Shown: piece by piece, positions 42,408 to 53,074 of the stretch
Position numbering within the stretch: the stretch's first letter is position 1
Layout: each line of letters begins with the position of its first letter
From: Bacteroidaceae bacterium
Lineage (GTDB): Bacteria > Bacteroidota > Bacteroidia > Bacteroidales > Bacteroidaceae
Assembly (NCBI GenBank): GCA_017465905.1
Contig: JAFTVE010000045.1
Coordinates: forward strand, 54,967-118,966
Direction of reading: 5' to 3'
DNA length: 64,000 nucleotides
The notes under the pieces: generated by a model
Told to the model about the DNA's origin: nothing
The model's input: the letters and a program-made list of their open reading frames with translations, nothing else
The model's database searches: none
Position numbers and translations under genes: made by a program

Positions 42408-43193
42408 ATGAAGGCAAAGCTATTGTTTGACGCCCTTGAACAGTATGCTCCTCTGCCTTTGCAAGACGGTTTTGATAATGCAGGCTTGCAAATAGGATTG
42501 ACAGCGGAGCAGGAAGTTACAGGGGCATTATTGTGTTTGGACGTGACTGAGGCTATCGTTGATGAGGCTGATCGCGAGAGGTGCAACATAATTGTTGCTC
42601 ACCATCCTCTCTTGTTTCATGGCTTGAAGTCCATTACGGGAAAAAGTTATGTTGAGCGCTGTGTTGTTAAGGCCATACAGAGAGGTATCGCCATCTATGC
42701 AGCTCACACTAACCTTGATAATGCGCAGGGTGGTGTCAACTATCGTATTGCCGATAAGATAGGTTTGAAGAATCTCTCGTTCCTTGAGGCCAAGACTACT
42801 GCCGTACCTGCAGGAGCTGGCGTGATAGGAGAACTGTCTATTACTGAGGATGAGAGAGAGTTCTTGTTGCGTCTGAAGTCTCTCTTCGGCATACAATGCA
42901 TTCGTCACAATGCACTTTGTGGGCGTAAAGTACGTCGTGTGGCTCTTTGTGGTGGAGCTGGCGGTTTCCTGCTTCCAAATGCTATTGCTCAGGGAGCTGA
43001 TGCATTCCTCACTGGCGAGATGCGCTATCACGATTATTTTGGGCATGATAACGAATTGCTCATTGCTGAGATGGGACACTATGAGAGCGAACAATACACG
43101 ATAGATATCTTCGCGGAGATATTGCAAGCTAACTTCCCCGAACTGAAAATAGTGAAGACATCATTGAATACAAACCCGATAAATTATTTATAA
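42408..43193 (+). CDS. Nif3-like dinuclear metal centre protein
   Basis: 261 residues, the single-unit form of the Nif3/YbgI (DUF34) family. Metal ligands are visible in IIVAHHPLLFHG (about 62-73), the AAHTNLDNAQGGVN stretch (about 102-115) and the C-terminal EMGHYESEQ (about 224-232). These proteins form hexameric toroids binding two metal ions; proposed roles include GTP cyclohydrolase-like activity and metal insertion, none firmly proven. A TACCTTTG -7 box lies at 42382-42389. The zinc-ribbon gene begins 2 nt after its stop, a pairing widespread in Bacteroidota. Confidence 0.93.
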   Translation: MKAKLLFDALEQYAPLPLQDGFDNAGLQIGLTAEQEVTGALLCLDVTEAIVDEADRERCNIIVAHHPLLFHGLKSITGKSYVERCVVKAIQRGIAIYAAHTNLDNAQGGVNYRIADKIGLKNLSFLEAKTTAVPAGAGVIGELSITEDEREFLLRLKSLFGIQCIRHNALCGRKVRRVALCGGAGGFLLPNAIAQGADAFLTGEMRYHDYFGHDNELLIAEMGHYESEQYTIDIFAEILQANFPELKIVKTSLNTNPINYL

Positions 43194-43195
43194 TT

Positions 43196-44035
43196 ATGGC
43201 AAGAGAAATTAAGAAAGATTTGCAGGACTACACTGTAGAAGAGAAACTGAAGTCGTTGTATCAGCTGCAGCTTATCTTCTCAGAGATTGACCGTATCAAG
43301 ACATTACGTGGCGAGCTTCCTCTCGAAGTGCAAGACTTGGAGGACGAGATTGCTGGTTTGCGCACTCGTATTGCAAACTATTCTGCTGATATCGAGAGCA
43401 TCAAGGCTGAAGAAAGCAAGCGCAAGATGAAGATCGAGGAGGCAAAGGCCATGATAGCAAAGTATACCGATGATCAGAATAACGTACGTAATAACCGTGA
43501 GTACGACCTGCTGGCCAAGGAAATAGAGTTCCAGGCATTGGAGGTTGAGTTCTGTGAGAAGAAGCTCCGTCAGTATGCTGCTGAGCAGAAGACCAAGGAG
43601 GAGGAGATTGCTCGCACAGAGAATCTGCTGGAAGAGCGTATCAAGGATCTTGAAGCGAAGTCTGCAGAGCTGGAAGAGATTATCACTGAGACTAAAGAAG
43701 AGGAGGAGAAGCTTCGTGAGCGTGGCAAGGCTTTGGAGACCACTATCGAGCCTCGTCTGTTGCAGTCATTCAAGCGCATTCGCAAGAATACACGCAATGG
43801 CTTGGGCGTTGTATATGTACAGCGTGATGCATGTGGTGGTTGCTTCAACAAGATTCCCCCCCAGCGTCAGCTTGATATCAAGATGCGCAAGAAGATTATT
43901 GTATGCGAATATTGTGGCCGTATCATGATAGACCCCGAATTGGCAGGTGTAAAGGAGACAACAACACAGGCTCCCGAGAAGAAGACACGCAAGCGTGCTA
44001 TCCGCAAGGCCGACAAGCAAGAATCAGCAGAGTAA
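43196..44035 (+). CDS. Coiled-coil protein with C4 zinc ribbon
   Basis: 279 residues: a long antiparallel coiled coil (about 10-195, heptad-rich with EIAGLRTRIANYSADIES and EEEIARTENLLEERIKDLE) and a C-terminal treble-clef/zinc-ribbon with Cys pairs in ACGGCFNKIPPQ and VCEYCGRIM (about 205-240), then a basic tail (KKTRKRAIRKADKQ). The CdsZ-like family occurs next to Nif3 genes across many bacteria; it may bind nucleic acid or act as an adaptor, but no function is established. Cotranscribed with the Nif3 gene. Confidence 0.9.
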   Translation: MAREIKKDLQDYTVEEKLKSLYQLQLIFSEIDRIKTLRGELPLEVQDLEDEIAGLRTRIANYSADIESIKAEESKRKMKIEEAKAMIAKYTDDQNNVRNNREYDLLAKEIEFQALEVEFCEKKLRQYAAEQKTKEEEIARTENLLEERIKDLEAKSAELEEIITETKEEEEKLRERGKALETTIEPRLLQSFKRIRKNTRNGLGVVYVQRDACGGCFNKIPPQRQLDIKMRKKIIVCEYCGRIMIDPELAGVKETTTQAPEKKTRKRAIRKADKQESAE

Positions 44036-44061
44036 CGACGCTGACTGTTAGGATAAAGAAA

Positions 44062-44090
44062 AGAGCTTTCACATCGAAAGCTCTTTTTTC
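44062..44090. terminator. Bidirectional terminator
   Basis: A perfect 9-bp stem AGAGCTTTC/GAAAGCTCT with a 5-nt loop, flanked by an A run and a TTTTTT run, between the convergent zinc-ribbon gene and pheA. Confidence 0.85.
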
Positions 44091-44091
44091 T

Positions 44092-44943
44092 TTATCTATT
44101 GTTCTCGAAGGCTTTGTATTCGCCTAATATCGTCAGTTCCTTGGTGAGTGGCCTAACGGCATCAATACTTTGGTGGAAGCGTGTATAGTCATTGAAGGTG
44201 ACATCCACATAGAACAGGTACTCCCATTCGCGGCCGATGATGGGGAGTGACTGTATTTTTGTCAAGTTGATGCGATAGAATGTGAAGATGGAGAGTATCT
44301 GTGACAGGCTTCCTTCTTGATGAGGCAGCGAGAATACAATGTTTGCCTTGTCGGCATTCATGCCTATTCCTTCAACTTTCAGTTCATCGGCTCTCCAGCG
44401 GTCTGCAATGACAAGAAAACGGGTGAAGTTGTGCTTGTTGGTTTCAATGTTTTCTTCCAATATGCGCATCCCGTACATCTGTGCAGCATAGGTAGAGCAT
44501 ATTGCAGCATGTCCTCGCAGTCCCTTCTCCTTAATTTCCTTGGCGCTGAGTGCTGTGTCATCGGCTTGTACGGCTTTTAGGGTTGGATGGCGTTGCAGGA
44601 ATGCCTCGCATTGTGCCAAGGCTACGGGATGTGAGTGAATTTCCCGAAGGTCTTCCCAATTCTCATCGGGCAAACAGCAGATACAATGTGCTATGCGCAG
44701 TTTCTGCTCACCGACAATGATGCACCCGCTGTCACGCAGCAACTCGTAGTTGTGGAGCAGACTTCCTGCTATCGTATTCTCTATGGCTACAAGGGCAACA
44801 ACATTGCTGTCTGATGCAATAGCCTCAAAAACCTCGTTGAATGTTTCGCAGCAAATGAGCTCTGTTTGCTCATCCTTAAAAAATTGTCTCGTAGCAATGT
44901 CATGGTACGAGCCTTCAAATCCTTGTATTGCAACTCTCTTCAT
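44092..44943 (-). CDS. pheA: Prephenate dehydratase
   Basis: 283 residues from ATG 44943 (MKRVAIQGFEGSYHD); a longer frame starting at 44982 would begin upstream of the promoter. The PDT domain (about 1-180) has the substrate motif VALVAIENTIAGSL and the region corresponding to TRFL (FTRFLVIADRW, about 176-186). The ACT regulatory domain (about 200-275; KANIVFSLPHQEGSLSQIL) binds phenylalanine for feedback inhibition. It makes phenylpyruvate from prephenate; there is no chorismate-mutase domain. Single gene. Confidence 0.95.
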   Translation of the reverse strand: MKRVAIQGFEGSYHDIATRQFFKDEQTELICCETFNEVFEAIASDSNVVALVAIENTIAGSLLHNYELLRDSGCIIVGEQKLRIAHCICCLPDENWEDLREIHSHPVALAQCEAFLQRHPTLKAVQADDTALSAKEIKEKGLRGHAAICSTYAAQMYGMRILEENIETNKHNFTRFLVIADRWRADELKVEGIGMNADKANIVFSLPHQEGSLSQILSIFTFYRINLTKIQSLPIIGREWEYLFYVDVTFNDYTRFHQSIDAVRPLTKELTILGEYKAFENNR

Positions 44944-44951
44944 TATGGCTG

Positions 44952-44982
44952 CAAAAGTACGGATTTCTGTTGGGAAAATCAA
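44952..44982 (-). promoter_or_regulatory. Promoter of pheA
   Basis: On the minus strand TTG, a spacer of about 20 nt and TACTTTTG (+ strand CAAAAGTA at 44952-44959). The start codon follows after 8 nt, so the leader is very short. Confidence 0.65.
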
Positions 44983-45077
44983 GGGTTTTCGTCTCTTCCT
45001 TCATGATAAAATAAGCGAACAGGAATCTGCCTTTGAAAGGTTGGATTCCTGCTCGCTCTATATACGTGGGTAGGATA

Positions 45078-46160
45078 CTATTCTATTTTTATCATCTCTA
45101 CGGGTTGCGATTCAGTCTTGTCCATCGGATGCCACTGATACTTGACCTGCGCAAAGTCAATGTCATTCAAGTCGATACAGCGTATGGTGTTGTTGTATGA
45201 GGTCTTGTAGTATACTTTGCCATTGGTGAGATCAATCGCCGAGGTCCATTGTGTGGCGCTTGGGATGTCAGGCCCCTCTTCCTTCTTGTGCTCAATGCCG
45301 ATAGGTATGTCAAAGTTGTTGAGAATGTGGAAACATTGCGTTACGGTGCTGAATCCATCGGGGCGCTGAGGTGAAGTGCTTCGGAAGAAGGCTGCGCGAA
45401 CGAAACGCGATGGAGGAGTAGCATCGCCTGGGAGCCCGAGCATTCCCGAGTTGCCCCCAAAAGGACTCAACGCTTGTTGTCCAAGTAGTTGGTTGGGGGC
45501 ACTACCCGGGAAGAGGTTTACGTAGTTATTCAGATTGGCCAGATGCCAGGGAAATCCAGGAGAATTGGTGAGTACACCTACGGTATTCTCATAAAAGTGA
45601 GGGATACCGTCAACAAACTCAAGCACTACTTGTCGGCCACTTTTGTCGCCTATACGGTAATGTACTACCGATTCGGCATCAAGTCCTACTACGCGCACTC
45701 TACCAGCAGTTACGGCCTCCTTTACCTCGTCCACTGTGGCAAACTGCGATAGCATCCATGTGTTCAGCTGCAGGTCACCTACGCTACAGTCTGCTTCCTC
45801 TGGATTATATGGAAGGTAACTGCCGTAATTGGGGAAGAAGAAAAGTCCTGTTGATAATCCTGCCTCGTTTATGCCCTCGGCAATGAATTCCTTTTCCACG
45901 ACACAGAGTCCCACCACACCATATTTGGCTGTAAACTTCATGCCATTTCTGGCATTTGGCGTATATGATTGCATCTCATGTCCACGAGGGATGATTACAT
46001 ACTCGCTGATGAGCTTCAGTTCGGCTCCTTCGATGGTACGTGCCTGTACATAGCTGCCGTCTTTGGCTGTCAGTGATATGCCGGTACATGCTATTGATGA
46101 TGTTGCGCTACCGCATAGTGCAGCACAGCCCAAAAGAAAACTTTTTGCCATTGTATTCAT
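45078..46160 (-). CDS. Choloylglycine hydrolase/penicillin acylase family protein
   Basis: 360 residues with a signal peptide ending just before Cys25 (SSIAC), so cleavage would expose the N-terminal nucleophile of this Ntn-hydrolase family. Family residues: Cys25 (position 1), Arg41 (17), Glu44 at the place of the usual Asp20, NEAGLSTGLFFFPNYG, LTNSPGFPWHLANLNNY with the catalytic Asn, and PPSRFVRA with Arg. It hydrolyses linear amides; members include bile-salt hydrolases, penicillin V acylases and acyl-homoserine-lactone acylases. The Glu is usual in a subgroup (ARTIE). Periplasmic. Substrate cannot be decided. The start could also be nine bases inside, at 46151. Confidence 0.88.
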   Translation of the reverse strand: MNTMAKSFLLGCAALCGSATSSIACTGISLTAKDGSYVQARTIEGAELKLISEYVIIPRGHEMQSYTPNARNGMKFTAKYGVVGLCVVEKEFIAEGINEAGLSTGLFFFPNYGSYLPYNPEEADCSVGDLQLNTWMLSQFATVDEVKEAVTAGRVRVVGLDAESVVHYRIGDKSGRQVVLEFVDGIPHFYENTVGVLTNSPGFPWHLANLNNYVNLFPGSAPNQLLGQQALSPFGGNSGMLGLPGDATPPSRFVRAAFFRSTSPQRPDGFSTVTQCFHILNNFDIPIGIEHKKEEGPDIPSATQWTSAIDLTNGKVYYKTSYNNTIRCIDLNDIDFAQVKYQWHPMDKTESQPVEMIKIE

Positions 46161-46220
46161 ACTTTCATTAGCTTTTATAATGTCTGTTTATGCAAACAAA
46201 CCAAGCTGCAAAAAAGTTTT

Positions 46221-46673
46221 CTAAAACAATGATTGATACTCAGGGATCTCTTGTAAGAAGGTATAGGAGCGTGTGGGGTAGTCGATGCGACAGCAATAGT
46301 GAGCGAGGCCATTGCTCACGATAAGGTAGTCGACTTGCAACACCATGTTGTAGCGGCATATCTGCTCAAACACCTTTTGAGTGATGCTCACCGATGGAGC
46401 CTTATATTCTACAATAACGCGAGGACGCAAGGTACGATCATACACCACTGTGTCGCATCGGCGGCTCATGCCGTTGAGCTTGAGCTGTACCTCATTGGCC
46501 ATGAGCGATTGGGGATATCCTTTGTACTCGATAAGAAAATGTACGAAATTCTGACGTACCCACTCCTCAGGTGTCAATGCGACGTATTGACGACGAATAA
46601 CATCGAGAATGAACGGTTTGTCGTCCTTCTTTGTTATTTTTTTTTCATACGGAGGTAAGTTTAATTCTAACAT
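46221..46673 (-). CDS. HsdR_N-only nuclease-like protein
   Basis: 150 residues. The central part is a PD-(D/E)XK-like HSDR_N domain as found at the N-terminus of type I restriction subunits: RCDTVVYDRTLRPRVIVEYKAPSVSI (in parts; acidic residue and EYK near 75-100). No helicase, methylase or specificity gene is near. Stand-alone proteins of this length are widely conserved in Bacteroidota as housekeeping-looking genes and are unlikely to be restriction systems. It faces the AMP nucleosidase gene divergently. Function unknown. Confidence 0.8.
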   Translation of the reverse strand: MLELNLPPYEKKITKKDDKPFILDVIRRQYVALTPEEWVRQNFVHFLIEYKGYPQSLMANEVQLKLNGMSRRCDTVVYDRTLRPRVIVEYKAPSVSITQKVFEQICRYNMVLQVDYLIVSNGLAHYCCRIDYPTRSYTFLQEIPEYQSLF

Positions 46674-46741
46674 TTCGTATATTTGCGGTTAATATGGTCA
46701 ATGATGGGTAACCATCATGATTCTGCAAAAATATAACAAAT

Positions 46742-47518
46742 ATGAAAACAAAGCAAGAAATCGTGGAGAATTGGCTTCCACGCTACACGAAACGCAAACT
46801 TGAGGAGTTCAATGAGTATATCTTGCTCACTAATTTCAATAAATATGTAGAACTCTTTGCTGAGAAGTTTGGCGTAGAGGTGGTGGGGCGCGATGCCAAC
46901 ATGACATCGGCCTCGGCTAATGGCATTACCATCATCAACTTCGGCATGGGAAGTCCCAATGCGGCTATCATCATGGATCTACTCAGTGCCGTGAAGCCCA
47001 AGGCATGTCTCTTTTTAGGTAAGTGTGGCGGCATAGGCAAGAAACAGCAGCTGGGCGACCTCATACTCCCTTTGGCTGCTATCCGTGGCGAAGGTACATC
47101 AAACGATTATCTGCCAGCTGAGGTACCTGCCTTACCGGCATTCATGCTGCAGCGTGCCGTGTCATCCTCCATCCGCGATATGGGGCACGACTACTGGACC
47201 GGCACTGTATACTCCACCAACCGTCGTATTTGGGAGCACGATGAAGGTTTCAAGGAGTTCTTGCGTGCCACTCGCGCCATGGCGGTTGATATGGAGACGG
47301 CCACCCTTTTTGTCACTGGTTTTGCTAACCGTATACCTACCGGCGCACTCCTTCTTGTATCGGACCAGCCGATGACTCCTGAAGGAGTGAAAACTGAGAA
47401 GAGCGACAACCTGGTGACGCAGAACTACGTGAATGACCACCTAAACATTGGTATCGCCTCACTGCGCATGATCATCGACGAGAAGAAAACGGTGAAGCAC
47501 CTGAAGTTCGACTGGTAA
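46742..47518 (+). CDS. amn: AMP nucleosidase
   Basis: 258 residues, the short form common in Bacteroidota (the E. coli enzyme has an extra N-terminal domain). The nucleoside-phosphorylase fold is marked by FGMGSPNAAIIMDLL, CLFLGKCGGIG (about 82-92), LPLAAIRGEGTSNDYLP and AVDMETATLFVTGF (about 182-195), where the Glu contacts the ribose. It splits AMP into adenine and ribose 5-phosphate, adjusting adenylate levels. Single gene on this strand. Confidence 0.9.
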   Translation: MKTKQEIVENWLPRYTKRKLEEFNEYILLTNFNKYVELFAEKFGVEVVGRDANMTSASANGITIINFGMGSPNAAIIMDLLSAVKPKACLFLGKCGGIGKKQQLGDLILPLAAIRGEGTSNDYLPAEVPALPAFMLQRAVSSSIRDMGHDYWTGTVYSTNRRIWEHDEGFKEFLRATRAMAVDMETATLFVTGFANRIPTGALLLVSDQPMTPEGVKTEKSDNLVTQNYVNDHLNIGIASLRMIIDEKKTVKHLKFDW

Positions 47519-47553
47519 AAATAAAAAAGTAGTCCAAAACAAGAAAGCATCTT

Positions 47554-47709
47554 TCACAAAAGACCGAATGAGCCTTCCATCGCAGTCGCCCTCACTCTGG
47601 CAAGTTCCTTTTTGGTAGCATTCTTTATCTCATTCTTGCCGCCTCTACCTTTCTGAGTGAACTCTTCGTGTCGCTGATAAAAATCAAACTCTGTAAATGC
47701 AAATTCTTG
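47554..47709 (-). pseudogene. Transposase remnant
   Basis: The minus strand encodes a 51-residue fragment between two stops, with FDFYQRHEEFTQKGRGGKN and ATKKELARVRATAMEGSFG in one frame. This looks like an internal stretch of an IS transposase (IS1182/ISNCY-like 'MEGSFGTQK' region). Neither a start nor a catalytic core is present. A GC-rich hairpin at 47763-47796 (CCCCGAA/TTCGGGG) lies beside it and may be part of the same dead element. Confidence 0.55.
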
Positions 47710-48218
47710 CTAAATGTCGGATGATTTTCCTATCTTTGCCATAAGGCTTTCAGCTTCATTTTCCCCGAATTTGACCTTTTTCTGAGGTTCGGGGGATTTC
47801 TTATGTCTTTTACTAAGATGCAAAATATCATCATATTAATAATCAATTGGCTGCATTTCTTAAACTATTTTACGACTGACCCTAATTAATCAATAGTTAT
47901 AAACATTTATCAATAATTATTACCGTATTTTGCCGATGCAGTATCTTTGTGTGTAGAAGAATAACAAAGGGATGCTTCTTCTTATCTACTTATAAGGAGT
48001 GAAAAAGAGCCACAGAATGCGTAAAATAAAGCAGTGTGCATCCTGGATTATGAATAAAATTGTAGTATGTTAGTAATAACTCTAGTAGATTATGCTCTTC
48101 TGAGAAAAGATTCTTATAAAAAGTGTTGCATCGATGGGTGTTTGTTCGTACCTTCGCGCAACTAAATGTAAAAATGGACTTTGACGTTACTCATAAAAAA
48201 TAACGAACTGTATATTAT
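47710..48218. other. Long gap before the RSH gene
   Basis: About 500 nt without a gene. It holds the CCCCGAA/TTCGGGG hairpin (47763-47796), isolated TATCTTTG boxes on the plus strand at 47731-47738 and 47942-47949, and the RSH promoter at 48126-48156. The 47942 box may start an unrecognised small RNA or a longer RSH leader; nothing more can be supported. Confidence 0.4.
48126..48156 (+). promoter_or_regulatory. Promoter of the RSH gene
   Basis: TTG at 48126-48128, a 20-nt spacer and TACCTTCG at 48149-48156. The C in TTCG departs from TTTG exactly as in the tRNA-Gly promoter. Confidence 0.55.
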
Positions 48219-50099
48219 ATGGAGGACTTTGGACAGCTGGTGATAGCCAAGCGCAACGAACTGTTTGCTTGCGTTGACAAACGCGGATTTGAGGACGATG
48301 AGATTGACCGCATACACCGTGCCTATGAACTGGCCGAGGAGGCGCACCGCCCACAACGTCGCAAGAGTGGCGAACCCTACATACTGCACCCCATAGCGGT
48401 GGCGATGATCGTGGCCAACGAGATAGGCCTGGGAGCCAACCCGATATGCGCTGCGCTGCTCCACGATGTGGTGGAGGATACCGAACATACGGTGAGGGAG
48501 ATACGCGAGATGTTTGGCGACGATGTGGCAACGCTGGTGAGCGTGGTCACCAAGCGCAAGGCCGACAACTACGAGACATCCTTGCAGGTGGACAACTACA
48601 AGCAGATGTTGCAGTCGATACACTACGATATACGTGCCTTGCTGCTCAAGCTGGCCGACCGCCTGCACAACATGCGCACACTGAAGTCGATGCCTACGCA
48701 CAAGCAGCTCAAGATAGCGTCGGAGACGGACTACTTCTACGCGCCGCTGGCCAACAGGCTGGGCCTGTATCGCATCAAGACGGAGCTGGAGAACCTGAGC
48801 TTCCGATTCCGCCTGCCCAATGAGTATGAAGAGGTGCGCGGACAGATTTCCCGCTACGTGGCGGCCCATGCCGAGGCTGCCGAGGCGTGGATGGCACCCA
48901 TACGTGCCGCACTGGGACGCCGCGGCATAGTGGCTACGGTGGCCTGCGAGCCGCGCTCGGCATACTCCATATGGGCAAAGATGCAGGAGGACTCGATATC
49001 CTTCAGCGAGGTGGAGCACATACGCGTAGTGCATATCGTATACAACAACTGGAAACAGAAGGAGATGACCGAGAAGGAGATGGCACTGCAGGTGTACTCC
49101 ATCATCACATCGCTCTATACCGAGAAGCCAGGCAGCATGAACAGCTACCTCGACGTGTCGAAGGACAACAACTACCGTAGCCTGCACTGTAAGCTCATGG
49201 GCAACGAAGGACGCTGGATGGAGGTGCACATAGCATCGACGGAGATGAAGCGAATATCGAACATCGGATGCCTGGTCGAGCGCGAGCATGGCGTGGACAA
49301 GTGGATAGAGAACTTCCGCAACGTGTTGCGCGAGCTGTCCGAGCAGGGACGCTCGGGCGGATTCATGGATGATGTACGCTCGACATTCTACGAGGACGAC
49401 ATCTACGTGTTCACACCCAAGGGCAAGATGGTGATTCTCCCCAAGGGAGCTACGGCCATCGACTTTGCCTTCGAGATACACAACAAGCTGGGCGAGCAGA
49501 TGAAGTTTGCCGTCATCAACGACAAGCTGTGCTCGGCAAAGACGGTGCTGAGCAAGGGCGACCGCGTGCGCATAGGTACCGACGACGAACCCTCGATAGA
49601 CAAGTCGTGGCTCGAACATGTGGTGACCTACAAGGCACGCATGGGCGTACGCCGCTTCCTCAACCGCCAGCCCGCCAAGGTGAGCGACGAGTTTGTGATG
49701 TGCCCCGTGTGTAACCCCATCTCCGGCGACGAGGTCATCGGATTCCGCCTGTCCGACAACAAGATTGAGGTGCACAAGTGCTTGTGCCGCAAGGCCATAG
49801 AGAAGGCTGCGCAGAAGGGCGACAGCATAGAGCGCAGGGTCGACATCACCGAGTTTGAACAGCTTGCCTTCCCCGTACACTTCCACATACGCTCGGTCAA
49901 CAAGGACCAGTTGCTGCTGGCCATCGTCTCGCTCGTGTCGGAGCAGATGCACCTGAGCCTGGGAAACCTGCACTCGACCATCGAGGACGACATCGTATCG
50001 ACCGACTTCGAGGTGTATGTCCACTCACATAGCGAGATACAGCAACTGAAGACCGCCCTCGGCGCCTTGCCTAACGTGTATGGATTGAGGACATACTGA
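48219..50099 (+). CDS. RelA/SpoT homologue, hydrolase-type
   Basis: 626 residues, shorter than the usual 730-750. Order: HD hydrolase domain with intact residues (H57 in YILHP, HDVVEDT at 82-88, LADRLHNMRT near 145-154), RelA/SpoT synthetase domain (about 235-365), TGS domain (393-455, DIYVFTPKGKMVILPKGATA), a zinc-finger-like region with CPVCNP...CLCRK, and a C-terminal ACT domain. The synthetase looks weakened: Glu265 replaces the Asp of the D-x-x-A-x-R motif, EVHIAS (335-340) replaces EVQIRT, and the AAHW motif is missing (CLVER). Tyr319 is kept. Inferred to be mainly a (p)ppGpp hydrolase, like the second RSH of many Bacteroidota. Confidence 0.88.
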   Translation: MEDFGQLVIAKRNELFACVDKRGFEDDEIDRIHRAYELAEEAHRPQRRKSGEPYILHPIAVAMIVANEIGLGANPICAALLHDVVEDTEHTVREIREMFGDDVATLVSVVTKRKADNYETSLQVDNYKQMLQSIHYDIRALLLKLADRLHNMRTLKSMPTHKQLKIASETDYFYAPLANRLGLYRIKTELENLSFRFRLPNEYEEVRGQISRYVAAHAEAAEAWMAPIRAALGRRGIVATVACEPRSAYSIWAKMQEDSISFSEVEHIRVVHIVYNNWKQKEMTEKEMALQVYSIITSLYTEKPGSMNSYLDVSKDNNYRSLHCKLMGNEGRWMEVHIASTEMKRISNIGCLVEREHGVDKWIENFRNVLRELSEQGRSGGFMDDVRSTFYEDDIYVFTPKGKMVILPKGATAIDFAFEIHNKLGEQMKFAVINDKLCSAKTVLSKGDRVRIGTDDEPSIDKSWLEHVVTYKARMGVRRFLNRQPAKVSDEFVMCPVCNPISGDEVIGFRLSDNKIEVHKCLCRKAIEKAAQKGDSIERRVDITEFEQLAFPVHFHIRSVNKDQLLLAIVSLVSEQMHLSLGNLHSTIEDDIVSTDFEVYVHSHSEIQQLKTALGALPNVYGLRTY

Positions 50100-50189
50100 T
50101 ACTCTGCAACTCCCCCTCTATAAACAGAGGGAAAGTCAGATGCCTACAATTAAAGGAATCTTATATCGAAACCACTTTTTTAAATAGCT

Positions 50190-50229
50190 AAGGCCAATAG
50201 CTCTAACGCGTGTAGAACTATTGGCCTTT
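50190..50229. terminator. Bidirectional terminator
   Basis: An 11-bp stem AAGGCCAATAG/CTATTGGCCTT with a 17-nt loop between the convergent RSH gene and clpC. Confidence 0.75.
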
Positions 50230-50250
50230 ATCTCCCTTTATCTCCTGTTC

Positions 50251-52779
<2,529 letters not shown>

Positions 52780-53074
52780 ATTCTGTCTCGTTAGTTTTTC
52801 GATACAAAGATAACACGCAAAATGGTGTCTCCCCATACCTTTTATAAATTATTATTCACAAATAACATGCCACAACTTGTATGTATGACAAATTAACCGC
52901 CACTTTGTTCTGTCCAAAGTCGGGTATTTGGGTGTGAACATACCGAAAATGAGACCTTAAGAGGCCGAAAAAGCATTATTTTTTGAAAAAATGTAAAATA
53001 ATGGGAAAAGTTTAGGTTTTATCTAAATAAAAATTGCTACTTTTGGGTCACCTTACATTTATATAATATAAGCT
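52780..53074. promoter_or_regulatory. Divergent promoter region of clpC and the glycogen operon
   Basis: 295 nt with TATCTTTG on the minus strand (52812-52805) for clpC and TACTTTTG on the plus strand (53038-53045) for the glycogen operon, 29 nt before its first start codon. -33 boxes are weak on both sides. No other structure is evident. Confidence 0.55.

Noticed and set aside
46221-46673. Type I restriction system
   Set aside because: Only an HsdR_N-like domain is present; no helicase, methylase or specificity subunit is near.
48162-50024. 620-codon minus-strand frame opposite the RSH gene
   Set aside because: Long antisense frame rich in Val, Leu, His and Arg, created by the codon bias of the RSH gene; it lacks any motif.
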